This document shows positions 8,072 to 15,344 of a DNA stretch of 32,088 nt, one piece after another. The stretch comes from a virus. The stretch is taken from IMG/VR virus record IMGVR_UViG_3300018417_000040, positions 1 to 32,088 of that record. One strand, 5' to 3'. The notes under the pieces are model-generated. The model ran no database searches and was not told the origin of the DNA. It saw only the letters and a list, made by a program, of their open reading frames with translations. The translations under genes and the position numbers were made by a program. The first letter of the stretch is position 1; each line of letters opens with the position of its first letter.

Positions 8072-8767
8072 TTATGGGTCCAAATCCTGAATTGTAATAT
8101 CTTCACTAAAAGGATCTGTCTCTGTGAAATCTAAGATATTATCAGCATCTTGTTCGAATACCAGGTTACGAGCTCCTTGAGATTGAACTGCCAAGGTCTC
8201 AAGAGTTTGAGTATTTGCTGTACCTTCGAATGTGGTATCGATATGCCTAAAGTATTTGTCGATGTTATCGCGACCAGTCTGGAATCTTTCATTTGAATAT
8301 GTCATCAATTCACATTGCATATCATAGACCTGTAACGATCCCATCTGATAGAATACCGATTCATCTTCGACAAATTTAATTTCGAACATCTGATCATTTA
8401 ATGGGAAGTAGATAATATCGCCTTCCCTTGGCATTGTCTTCAGATAGTTCTCTTTGGTAACGTATCGCTCAAAAGAACGATTAGCTACAGTGAATGTGGC
8501 TGTATCATTGATTTGAAGACCAAATTTACTTAGGAAATCGCCTTCGCCTTCGAAACCATCCATCGTCTTGACATATACTTCGAATTCAAACGTCTGATCG
8601 AAGATGCTCAAATCATCTTCATTGAGTACGGTATCGATTGCCTGATAGGATCTTGTGATGTAGATGATATCAATACCATACATCTTGATCGATTCAATCA
8701 CGAGATCATCAATGAGATTTTGCTCATTAAAGTTGTCGTAATTGCGAAAATACGGATTTGTAGGCAT
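8072..8767 (-). CDS. gp14: Neck protein (gp14)
   Basis: This 231-residue protein (T4 gp14 is 256) belongs to the neck that forms on the portal after packaging and accepts the tail. Family features are the N-terminal NPYFRNYDNFNEQNLIDDL, the segment DIIYITRSY, and the central GDIIYFPLNDQMFEIKFVE with YQMGSLQVYDMQCELMTYSNE. The C-terminal 50 residues are acidic and rich in Gln and Thr. The AGGA ribosome-binding site lies within the end of gene 13, three bases away. Neighbours 13 and 15 confirm the call. Confidence 0.93.
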   Translation of the reverse strand: MPTNPYFRNYDNFNEQNLIDDLVIESIKMYGIDIIYITRSYQAIDTVLNEDDLSIFDQTFEFEVYVKTMDGFEGEGDFLSKFGLQINDTATFTVANRSFERYVTKENYLKTMPREGDIIYFPLNDQMFEIKFVEDESVFYQMGSLQVYDMQCELMTYSNERFQTGRDNIDKYFRHIDTTFEGTANTQTLETLAVQSQGARNLVFEQDADNILDFTETDPFSEDITIQDLDP

Positions 8768-8770
8768 GGG

Positions 8771-9514
8771 TTATCCTATGAAATTATAGGTGAGCGGTTG
8801 CAGATTCTGAATGACTTCTTCTTCCATTCTCTGCCTTTCTTCTCTGGCCTCAGCCAAGATAGCCTCTCCGTTGAACCCGACTCCTCCTACCAATTGCATA
8901 TTTGTGAATTTTGTGAGATTGAGACCCCACTGTTCGCGAACCAGAACAGCTGCATAATTTTGAAGCCAACGATCACCCCATACGTCTGGATAAACTGAGG
9001 AATCGATAACATCATATGCCTCTACAATAACATAGTTACCCACAACAAGGTTGGCAGCATCGACATCTAGCCAAAGTTTATTGACGTGTCTGTTATAGCG
9101 AATGTGTTGTTGGCCTACCAAAATTTCTTGAAGCATCTCAAGGTGTTGCATTGATTGATAATAATTCTGGACCTCATATCCAGTGATGTCTTCAAGGTTG
9201 TTCAATACAAATTGATAATTAACATTAAACATACCAGCGCCTGTGGCAGTACTGGTCTGTAGATTAAAGATACCTGAAATACCTAGGATGGTGCTAGGTA
9301 AATCAATATATCCGTTATCGATATTATCTTGAGTAAGTTGATGCTTGAGATATATCATTTGGCTACCACTATAGTGATAGTCTCGCCAGAAAGATACTGC
9401 CTCATCTACTCGATCTTCCACCTGTTCCTCTGCAACATTAATTTCAATTACAGGAGCACCGATTTTACGTAGGATATATTCTTTGAATTCTTCTCGGGTG
9501 GTAGGCTGAGCCAT
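8771..9514 (-). CDS. gp13: Neck protein (gp13)
   Basis: This is the 247-residue head-completion and neck protein of the T4 gp13 type (T4: 309 residues). The N-terminal TTREEFKEYILRKIGAPVIE (5-24), the segment EDRVDEAVSFWRDYHYSGS, and the later NKLWLDVD and VYPDVWGDRWLQNYAAVLVR segments are diagnostic. The C-terminus ends in a charged helix (AEAREERQRMEEEVI). A perfect TATAAATA late promoter ends 31 bases upstream of the ATG, and a GAGAG site precedes the start. It therefore probably opens a late transcription unit that continues through genes 14, 15, the methyltransferase gene, 16 and 17. Confidence 0.93.
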   Translation of the reverse strand: MAQPTTREEFKEYILRKIGAPVIEINVAEEQVEDRVDEAVSFWRDYHYSGSQMIYLKHQLTQDNIDNGYIDLPSTILGISGIFNLQTSTATGAGMFNVNYQFVLNNLEDITGYEVQNYYQSMQHLEMLQEILVGQQHIRYNRHVNKLWLDVDAANLVVGNYVIVEAYDVIDSSVYPDVWGDRWLQNYAAVLVREQWGLNLTKFTNMQLVGGVGFNGEAILAEAREERQRMEEEVIQNLQPLTYNFIG

Positions 9515-9544
9515 TTGAAACTCTCGAATCTATTTTCTTTAGTC

Positions 9545-9552
9545 TATTTATA
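9545..9552 (-). promoter_or_regulatory. T4-type late promoter upstream of gene 13
   Basis: The minus strand reads TATAAATA, a perfect late-promoter consensus, in the 39-base gap between the small helical protein gene and gene 13. It lies 31 bases from the gene 13 start. Confidence 0.85.
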
Positions 9553-9553
9553 A

Positions 9554-9820
9554 CTAGGAATTGTTGATTTCTGTGTTGGCAAGAAGAGCATTAATTTCTT
9601 CTATACGGCTTGCAACTGCATCGGCTGCTTCTTGAGCAGCAATTTTCTTTTCATTTTGATGTTCTTTTAAGGCATTTTGAACATTATAAATCACCGATCT
9701 TACTGCTAGAAACTCCGGATCTGTAGTATCACCACCATTAGAATCTAGTACGGATTGCAAATTAATATATAGCTGCTTCAATCTTTCTGTTTGAATGCGG
9801 TGTTCTTCTTGTGTTAGCAT
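9554..9820 (-). CDS. Small helical protein, unknown function
   Basis: An 88-residue protein that I do not recognise. It is strongly helical, with two stretches of coiled-coil character (EEHRIQTERLKQLYINLQSV and the Ala/Glu-rich AAQEAADAVASRIEEINALL) separated by a short NGGDTTDPE turn. No signal peptide or membrane segment is present. An AAGG site 8 bases before the ATG supports the start. It stands immediately before gene 13 in the direction of transcription. A role as a small virion or assembly helper protein is plausible but is inference from position alone. Confidence 0.75.
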   Translation of the reverse strand: MLTQEEHRIQTERLKQLYINLQSVLDSNGGDTTDPEFLAVRSVIYNVQNALKEHQNEKKIAAQEAADAVASRIEEINALLANTEINNS

Positions 9821-9830
9821 ATTATATACC

Positions 9831-10466
9831 TTAAGGAGTACTATTTAAAATAATTAATTCTACTCTACCCAAATTGGTGACCTGACCCTGTGATGCTGGT
9901 GGATTTGTTGGAGCGCCGCTTCCTAAAAGATCACTATAAATCCACATATCAAATTGAGCATACCAATGTAATGGACTGCCATTGCCACCATTTTGATTGC
10001 CAGTTGCTTGAAAAACCCAGGTATATTGTTGATCACTTGATAGTGAAAGCCAAGTATCAAAAGAAGAACTGCTGCCGAGCCAAGAGAGATTTTGTTGGCT
10101 GCCAGCAAAAAGAGGATCAGATCTAGGAGCTTGAATTTCTTCAGCATAACAATATACATCTGTCCAAGCGGAACCATCGTCGTATGGAAATAATGCCCAT
10201 TGTGATTGTACTACATCTAAATCATCTGTTTCCCATCTCCAAGATCCAGAGATTGCTTCGTAATCACCACCACTCGGGTAAGTCGTTATGCCAGTGGGTT
10301 TATTTGTTGTATTAGAACCGCCTGCTATGGAAAAGCCACAGCTTTCAGTTGCTAAACCATTAATAAAAATATACCTTGCTACATCTCCACCATTAAGGCT
10401 AGTATAACTGCCTTGAGCTGTAAGAATTGGTTGATCATCAAAAGTTAATGGTATGATAGTAGCCAT
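9831..10466 (-). CDS. Beta-rich putative virion protein, unknown function
   Basis: A 211-residue protein with no family that I can name. It is poor in charged residues and rich in Ser, Gly, Thr, Trp and Tyr, with alternating hydrophobic patterns that suggest beta-strands (SGSWRWETDDLDVVQSQWAL, QQYTWVFQAT, HWYAQFDMWIYSD). The tryptophan content is high for its length, as seen in surface-exposed beta-sandwich or carbohydrate-binding proteins. It has a GAGA site before the ATG and forms a close series with the next two upstream genes, which share this composition. A role as a decoration, fibre-tip or other accessory virion protein is inferred from composition and position only. Confidence 0.72.
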   Translation of the reverse strand: MATIIPLTFDDQPILTAQGSYTSLNGGDVARYIFINGLATESCGFSIAGGSNTTNKPTGITTYPSGGDYEAISGSWRWETDDLDVVQSQWALFPYDDGSAWTDVYCYAEEIQAPRSDPLFAGSQQNLSWLGSSSSFDTWLSLSSDQQYTWVFQATGNQNGGNGSPLHWYAQFDMWIYSDLLGSGAPTNPPASQGQVTNLGRVELIILNSTP

Positions 10467-10477
10467 AAAATTCTCTA

Positions 10478-10999
10478 TTACGGTTCGTTAATTCTAGTTA
10501 CGATAGTAAGACTTTTAGAGCAAATAACATTACTCGTAGAGTTTAATCTAATGTCGACAGATAAAGTACCACTATTAACTCTTTGATTTGCAGTCGCTTC
10601 ACTATGCCCAAATGTGACAGTGCGACTAGTGCCGAGGGTATACCAAGTATTTTGCACCATTACCGGGCTGGTGACCACAGTTTGGAAAGAGCCTGGACTC
10701 CAACTAAATCGTATATCATAATCGGAAGCTGTAAGAGTACCACTTTTAGATTCCCACCAACCAGCACTATCGATGCTAGTTAAGCTCGCTGCACTGCTCC
10801 AAGGAAAAAGTTCATCAAACGATAAACCAGTAAATGATAATGTACCATTATTTGAAAATATTATATCTGCTTCAGTGGAATTAAATGTTGATGAAACAGA
10901 ACATCCAGCATAAGGAATCGTCACCTGATCAGCACCCCCTGCTGGTGGACTAGTAGTCGAAGCAGTAAATACTGGATTGTATGTATGAGGCAAAGACAT
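10478..10999 (-). CDS. Beta-rich putative virion protein, unknown function
   Basis: A 173-residue, Ser/Thr-rich protein of unknown family. Repeated short hydrophobic strands (ADIIFSNNGTLSFTGLSFDE, SDYDIRFSWSPG, RTVTFGHSE, GTLSVDIRLNS) suggest a beta-sandwich fold, and there is little predicted helix. The ATG begins exactly after the stop codon of the upstream 128-residue gene (TAAATG), and no good ribosome-binding site is visible, so translation is probably coupled. Composition resembles the flanking genes at 9831 and 11000. It is likely part of the virion, but there is no direct evidence. Confidence 0.72.
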   Translation of the reverse strand: MSLPHTYNPVFTASTTSPPAGGADQVTIPYAGCSVSSTFNSTEADIIFSNNGTLSFTGLSFDELFPWSSAASLTSIDSAGWWESKSGTLTASDYDIRFSWSPGSFQTVVTSPVMVQNTWYTLGTSRTVTFGHSEATANQRVNSGTLSVDIRLNSTSNVICSKSLTIVTRINEP

Positions 11000-11386
11000 T
11001 TAGGTAGAAAACCCTACTGCTGTGAGTCTTGTAGTCGTAGCACTCCACGAAATAAGATATACCTGCCAATAACGATAACTAGACCAACTAGGAGCACCAC
11101 CACCTTCTGGGTATTCTATGCCAGAAAATGTTGGTGCAAACCCAGTAGTGTTTGTATCAAGTAAAATGACCTTTGTTCTACCGAGTGCTTCGGAACCGCC
11201 AGTTGGAGTGAAAGTACATGCGCCAGTCATTTGCCAATATTCCATTGCCGCTCCGGCCATGTCTATGTTTTTTGTACCGGTTACAGCTGTGTCGGATGTT
11301 ACCGCTGGCTGCACGTTTGTGTATGTCATATTCTGTGCAACATCTGTATCAGTAATGACTGTGGTCGCGCCCATTACTAGAGCCAT
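11000..11386 (-). CDS. Small beta-rich putative virion protein, unknown function
   Basis: A 128-residue protein with few charged residues and many Thr, Ala and Gly. The C-terminal half has an aromatic pattern, SSYRYWQVYLISWSATTTRL, that looks like a buried beta-hairpin, and the middle reads LGRTKVILLDTNTTGFAPTF. No family is recognised with certainty. A GAGG site sits 9 bases before the ATG, and an AATAAATA late-promoter-like element ends 27 bases before it, inside the end of the cupin gene. This suggests that the three beta-rich genes start their own late transcript. Its role may be structural or receptor-facing. Confidence 0.72.
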   Translation of the reverse strand: MALVMGATTVITDTDVAQNMTYTNVQPAVTSDTAVTGTKNIDMAGAAMEYWQMTGACTFTPTGGSEALGRTKVILLDTNTTGFAPTFSGIEYPEGGGAPSWSSYRYWQVYLISWSATTTRLTAVGFST

Positions 11387-11398
11387 TGAATTATTCCT

Positions 11399-11752
11399 CT
11401 ATGGTTTTTCTATATTTATTCTTTCGATGTCGTGTTCGTCACAATTTTCACCATATTGAATTTCTAAAATTTTTACTACGTAATTTGTATCGTTACGAAG
11501 TTGATGCCAATGCCCTACCGGAATATCAATCATATCATGTCTTTCTAATTGTATGGTTTTAAGCAAATCTCGATTTGAGCCAAGTAAAACTTTTGGTGAA
11601 CCCATAACAACAGTCCATTGCTCACTTCTACTGCGATGTCTTTGGAGGCTCAGAGATTGTCTGGGCCAAACAACGAGCTCTTTTACCTTAAACTGAGGTG
11701 ACTGTTCATAGAGAATTTTATAGTGGCCCCAAGGCTTTTCAGTTATAGACAT
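11399..11752 (-). CDS. Cupin, mannose-6-phosphate isomerase type II-like
   Basis: A 117-residue single-domain cupin resembling the C-terminal domain of ManC-type bifunctional mannose-phosphate isomerase/guanylyltransferases. The family pattern is clear: EKPWGHYKIL (5-14), then a WPRQSLSLQRHRSRSEQW segment (29-46), VVMGSPKVLL (48-57), IPVGHWHQLRN (77-87), and LEIQYGENCDEHDIERI (96-112). Of the metal ligands, His39, Glu44 and His83 are kept, but the second His of the HXH motif is Ser41. It may therefore bind metal weakly, or act by binding sugar rather than isomerising it. It overlaps the TPR-FkbM gene by 14 bases, so the two products probably act in the same pathway. Confidence 0.87.
   Translation of the reverse strand: MSITEKPWGHYKILYEQSPQFKVKELVVWPRQSLSLQRHRSRSEQWTVVMGSPKVLLGSNRDLLKTIQLERHDMIDIPVGHWHQLRNDTNYVVKILEIQYGENCDEHDIERINIEKP
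11413..11420 (-). promoter_or_regulatory. Putative late promoter (AATAAATA) for the gene at 11386
   Basis: The minus strand reads AATAAATA within the last codons of the cupin gene, 27 bases before the next ATG. It differs from the TATAAATA consensus only in the first base, which is reported to vary in marine T4-like phages. Confidence 0.42.
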
Positions 11753-12971
11753 GATCGAACCAGTTATCCACTATAAAATCGCTTTCATTTTGTTTTATTT
11801 GATTGAAGAGGTCAGCATCCATTGAAGGCAAATGAACCCAAATGTCCTCATGATAATGTATATCATTATCTGGAGCATAGAATATATTTCCTGCTAGCAT
11901 TGTATACCCTTTCTGTCTCATCTTATTTTTATACAAAGTGTTATCTGTCTCATTCATATCTGGTATATGAAAAGAGACTATCTTGAATCGGTGTAAATCC
12001 CATGGTATCTTGTCCATCACAATTTGATAGGATTTATATTTTGAATTTATCTGTAAATAATCGATATCGCCTAGACTGTGTGTTTCTAATAAATCCTCAA
12101 AATCTATTGACAAGGGGTCTTTGCATATGTAATAATTAGATCTTTTCTTTTTATATTCTGTCGCGACTCGGTGATCCGGTTCGATTGTCAACCCCTTCCA
12201 CCCAAACTCTTTTTCCAATAGATACGTATTATTACTACGATCTGCGAACCTTGTACCCAACTCCAAAAATGTTCCTTCTCTTTTACCGTTCAACATGGTA
12301 AGAACAATCATGTCTTGCAATCGAGGAGAATAATTTTTTGTGATAGATTCTAGGCCGGGGAATCCATATTTCCACAGACCACTCAGCTCTCCATTATACA
12401 TTATTTTCTTAGGATATTTGTGTACACCGAGGAGCATGTCAACTTCTTTTTCATACGTAGGATTGACCGGACCAATGAACCAATATTTGAGAGCAAAGGT
12501 CTTTTCTTTGGATTCTTGAATACCACGAACATACCAATCAGCAATACACTCATAGAAAGACAACCCAAAATGGCCTGGATAATCCACATCGATATCTTCC
12601 TCGGGTTCTTCACACTGAAGACCAACAGAAGCATACATTAGAGTCTGTTTCCACTTACCTTTTTCTTTACTTGTCTTTGCATACCAATACCAGGCCTCTG
12701 GTCGATCTGGCCTCAATGTCACAGCATTTTGAAGAATCCCTTCTACCGTAGCATCTCTTCGACCCAATCGATGGTACATAATAACCATCCGCAAAAGGCA
12801 GGCATATTGTAATAGGGTATCTTCCCATTCTTTATCGCAGGCTCTTAAATAAAAGGGAATCGCTGCAGAACACTGACCCAATCGATCATATTCCCTACCT
12901 ACCTCATAGAGTAACCCTGAATCGTGAACATCTTTAAGGTGCTCATTTAATAATTGTGTCAATCTTAACAT
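11739..12971 (-). CDS. TPR repeats fused to a divergent FkbM-like methyltransferase domain
   Basis: A 410-residue two-part protein. Residues about 15-120 are helical pairs of TPR type (YEVGREYDRLGQCSAAIPFY, then PEAWYWYAKTSKEKGKWKQT). Residues about 215-385 follow the FkbM fold: FLELGTRFADRSNNTYLLEK (235-254) and FGWKGLTIEPD (256-266) match the SAM-binding motif and the acidic loop. The later hallmark, normally D-Y-L-x-x-D-x-E-G-x-E, reads DYLQINSKYKSYQIV (304-318) with the acidic residues and Gly replaced. The closing EDIWVHL (375-381) is typical of the family. The protein may be inactive or altered in specificity. It overlaps the GH130-like gene by 7 bases and the cupin gene by 14. Similar TPR-plus-FkbM proteins are, to my knowledge, found in marine T4-like phages. 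Confidence 0.82.
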   Translation of the reverse strand: MLRLTQLLNEHLKDVHDSGLLYEVGREYDRLGQCSAAIPFYLRACDKEWEDTLLQYACLLRMVIMYHRLGRRDATVEGILQNAVTLRPDRPEAWYWYAKTSKEKGKWKQTLMYASVGLQCEEPEEDIDVDYPGHFGLSFYECIADWYVRGIQESKEKTFALKYWFIGPVNPTYEKEVDMLLGVHKYPKKIMYNGELSGLWKYGFPGLESITKNYSPRLQDMIVLTMLNGKREGTFLELGTRFADRSNNTYLLEKEFGWKGLTIEPDHRVATEYKKKRSNYYICKDPLSIDFEDLLETHSLGDIDYLQINSKYKSYQIVMDKIPWDLHRFKIVSFHIPDMNETDNTLYKNKMRQKGYTMLAGNIFYAPDNDIHYHEDIWVHLPSMDADLFNQIKQNESDFIVDNWFDHVYN

Positions 12972-14020
12972 ACTATTTGCGTCCTGTCAACAAATTCAAG
13001 AAAATCTACCAAAGGCATTTTCAAAAGATAGGTGGCCGCATCTGCCAATCCATAGGAAATCAAAATACTGCCATTATGGATCTGGACTCCGACCGCAAAT
13101 TCGATTCCGTAATCACAGCCGTCGTCTTCGAAATGATTCATCCCCATAAAACTAAAACCATCCGAGGCTTTGACTATATTCCAGTCGTTATCCCAAATGA
13201 TCACACGGTGTAGGTACAGACCATCTTTTCTGACATGGGCATCCTTATTTAATTCTACCTCATGGGTTATCGCCATTCTGTGGTTTTCATCTAACCGAAT
13301 GACTTGTGTACCTCCCCTGATATCACGAGGGAATCGATAACGCTTTCCTTCATCCAATTTTGTCGTATAAGATTTTGTGGTACTAATATCGTAATATACC
13401 AATTCAGTTGGATTGGTCCATTTAATAAAATGCCATGGCATATCAAGAACTGGCATCCAATTCTTTTCGCAATAGCCCAGCAGAGATGTTGTATCACTGG
13501 GTGCACGAATTGGATTACGAGATACCTCTTGCCATTCACCATCACGATATTCGATCTCGGCCATCTCCATACGACCGGTGCCCTTATCGTCATAGCAATC
13601 CCTACGAACACCACATAAGAATAATCTGCCATCCCACTCTATGAGCCTTCCATCTTCAAGGCCAATAAAATTCCAGGTCGGAGCCCCGGTATCAAATTTC
13701 ATATTGACCTTACAAAAAGACTCTACCTCTAGGTCATCGTTGAGGTCGCAGATATAATTATCAGTCTTCAGACTAATATCATTTTCTGGATGGATATATT
13801 GCAGGGGGCCCCATAGGTGAGGAAAACGCTTCCCTTCGCTGTGATAGAGAGCGTAATTCACCTGTCGGATATTAAAAAGAATTTTTCCTTTGTGGATAAG
13901 GATAGACGGGTTCATTTGGCCCGTCTCGGCAGTCTCTTCTGGGGGCAAAAAGATTGGGTGTAGACTACCTCCTCGTTTTACGGCCCAGGACGCCAGGCCA
14001 CCATACTGTATTTCGTGCAT
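12965..14020 (-). CDS. GH130-like five-bladed beta-propeller glycosidase/phosphorylase-type protein
   Basis: A 351-residue protein with the pattern of the GH130 (mannoside phosphorylase) and related five-bladed beta-propeller families. Visible motifs are NPSILIHKGKILFNIR (37-52), FIGLEDGRLIEWDGRLFLC (118-136), SEKNW-like CEKNWMPV (184-191), RGGTQVIRLDENHRMAITHE (235-254), and a closing EFAVGVQIHNGSILISYG followed by LADAATYLLKMP (307-336), which corresponds to the Y-G-x-x-D signature. In GH130 the Asp of the G-x-E-D segment is the proton donor, so catalysis is possible but the substrate is unknown. A GGAG site 5 bases before the ATG supports the start. The overlap with the next gene suggests a shared role in glycan handling. 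A binding-only role is also possible. Confidence 0.75.
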   Translation of the reverse strand: MHEIQYGGLASWAVKRGGSLHPIFLPPEETAETGQMNPSILIHKGKILFNIRQVNYALYHSEGKRFPHLWGPLQYIHPENDISLKTDNYICDLNDDLEVESFCKVNMKFDTGAPTWNFIGLEDGRLIEWDGRLFLCGVRRDCYDDKGTGRMEMAEIEYRDGEWQEVSRNPIRAPSDTTSLLGYCEKNWMPVLDMPWHFIKWTNPTELVYYDISTTKSYTTKLDEGKRYRFPRDIRGGTQVIRLDENHRMAITHEVELNKDAHVRKDGLYLHRVIIWDNDWNIVKASDGFSFMGMNHFEDDGCDYGIEFAVGVQIHNGSILISYGLADAATYLLKMPLVDFLEFVDRTQIVC

Positions 14021-14057
14021 ACACTCTCCATAATAAAAAGCACAATACTATATAGGA

Positions 14058-14387
14058 CTACCAAGGAAGCTTTTTTGTTTCTCTCGGTACCTTGTTGTAT
14101 TTCACAAGAAGCTTTCGATCTATTTCTTTCACCTCTTCAGGCAAAACATCATTCTCTATCCAACCAACTATTTGGTCCTCATAGAGATTACCATATAAAA
14201 TGAAATCACTCTTGGGTCTATCGATAGCAGAAAAAGATGAACGACCAGAAAAAGACTCGGATCTACCATCCGGTCCAGTCAATACCCTTTTCCAAAGAAC
14301 AGCCCGAACAGAATTTTGAAACATATACCCTTCAAAATTAAGTTCTCCACTGGTTTCCAGGCTATCTATAACCCAAGAATAATTCAT
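14058..14387 (-). CDS. Small putative virion protein, paralogue of the upstream gene
   Basis: A 109-residue protein of a family I cannot name. It aligns with the upstream 145-residue protein through MNYSWVIDSL at the start, VLWKRVLTGPDG (30-41), SGRSSFSAID (47-56), YEDQIVGWIENDVL (69-82), and a closing KKLPW (105-109). The two therefore look like a tandem gene duplication. The ATG overlaps the upstream stop codon (TAATG), and there is no clear ribosome-binding site, so translation should depend on re-initiation. Position behind the giant fibre suggests a virion-associated or fibre-assembly role, which is inference. Confidence 0.75.
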   Translation of the reverse strand: MNYSWVIDSLETSGELNFEGYMFQNSVRAVLWKRVLTGPDGRSESFSGRSSFSAIDRPKSDFILYGNLYEDQIVGWIENDVLPEEVKEIDRKLLVKYNKVPRETKKLPW

Positions 14388-14824
14388 TAGGGAGCATCAT
14401 CAGTGTCTGCTGGATCGACAACGGCTTCGATATCCTCATCGTCCATCACTGGCTGGCCCAAGAGAGGTGCATCTGGGTCCCAAGGTAATGGCTTTTCTTG
14501 AACTACCTTCAGTTCATCTTCAATACCTTTGATGATTCGATTTTGTATATCATCCATATAACCAGGCATTGAATCGATATAGGCAGTAATCCAACCTAAT
14601 ACAGTCTCTTCTGTTAGATCACTAAATGCAGTGAACTCACCAGCTGGGACTTTTTCTGCTGTGAAGGGAGTAGCGCCGGGAAATTTCCCTGTGTTACCAT
14701 TTTCATCAGTGCCAGTTGCTTCCCAGTATGTTTGGATTACAGCATCTGAAAGCGAAGCACCTTCTGTGTTTACTTGATCGCGGACTTTAAGACCCGTGAC
14801 CTTATACGACATTGTTAAGGACAT
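14387..14824 (-). CDS. Small putative virion protein of a marine-phage-type family
   Basis: A 145-residue protein. The core MSYKVTGLKVRDQVNTEG (5-22), YWEATGTDENGNTGKFPG (33-50), and EETVLGWITAYI (72-83) resembles small conserved proteins that I associate with cyanophage-type T4-like genomes, but no function is known to me. The C-terminal 30 residues are acidic and rich in Asp and Pro. The core also matches the following 109-residue gene, including the KPLPW motif (111-115). Two ATG codons compete: the one at 14822-14824 has GGAG 7 bases upstream and is preferred, although an inner ATG four codons later (MSYK) resembles the paralogue's start. Confidence 0.78.
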   Translation of the reverse strand: MSLTMSYKVTGLKVRDQVNTEGASLSDAVIQTYWEATGTDENGNTGKFPGATPFTAEKVPAGEFTAFSDLTEETVLGWITAYIDSMPGYMDDIQNRIIKGIEDELKVVQEKPLPWDPDAPLLGQPVMDDEDIEAVVDPADTDDAP

Positions 14825-14849
14825 AAAATATCTCCGTGTTTATTTCTAT

Positions 14850-14857
14850 TATTTATT
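14850..14857 (-). promoter_or_regulatory. Putative late promoter (AATAAATA) for the gene at 14824
   Basis: The minus strand reads AATAAATA, overlapping the stop codon of the 162-residue gene and lying 26 bases before the next ATG. The spacing matches the candidates at 2439 and 11413. Confidence 0.42.
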
Positions 14858-15344
14858 AATCCTCTATTGCATTTGCAAAATAGGATGTCTGTCTGAGATG
14901 TCTATAAGCCTGGGTAAGATAATTTTCGCCAGATTCGACATCAACAAAAAATTTAATCCAATGGTCCATTCCATCGGTACCAAGGGTTTCAGGTCTCATT
15001 TCATCTACTTGTGCATCTATAGACGGGCCCTTTACTGGACTATCTCCAATGAATCCAATTGGTTCTTTATCTTCATCTTCTCTGGCAGCCTTTGAAGCCC
15101 AGACCTCGATTGCGATTGTACCTACATACCCCTTTTTCCAGTAAACAGGAGGGCCCATATTTTCAATCATTTGAGCTTCATCGGTAGGATCAATATTGGA
15201 TGTATAACCAGTATCTGTAGAAGGATCTACGGGAGGCAAGATATTCTTAATTCTTTTGTCTATGTCGACATGAGACACGACGTAATAAGCCTCCGGTACA
15301 ATCATTCCAGTTGAGCCAATTTCATATGATCTAATAAAAGCCAT
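14856..15344 (-). CDS. Unknown protein translationally coupled to the giant fibre
   Basis: A 162-residue protein I do not recognise. It begins MAFIRSYEIGSTGMIVPEAYYV and has an acidic middle (AREDEDKEP), a proline-rich segment (ILPPVDPSTDTGY), and a C-terminal LTQAYRHLRQTSYFANAIED that looks helical. No signal peptide or membrane segment is visible. Its ATG shares one base with the stop codon of the 3804-residue fibre (TAATG), with a GGAG site 8 bases upstream inside the fibre gene. Such coupling suggests that it works with the fibre, for instance as an assembly chaperone or as an attached virion protein. This is inference from position. Confidence 0.75.
   Translation of the reverse strand: MAFIRSYEIGSTGMIVPEAYYVVSHVDIDKRIKNILPPVDPSTDTGYTSNIDPTDEAQMIENMGPPVYWKKGYVGTIAIEVWASKAAREDEDKEPIGFIGDSPVKGPSIDAQVDEMRPETLGTDGMDHWIKFFVDVESGENYLTQAYRHLRQTSYFANAIED

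Noticed and set aside
14796-15095. Plus-strand frame of 99 codons with a hydrophobic start, possibly a membrane protein
   Set aside because: It is antisense to two minus-strand genes with good ribosome-binding sites. The hydrophobic run is the reverse of AT-rich codons.
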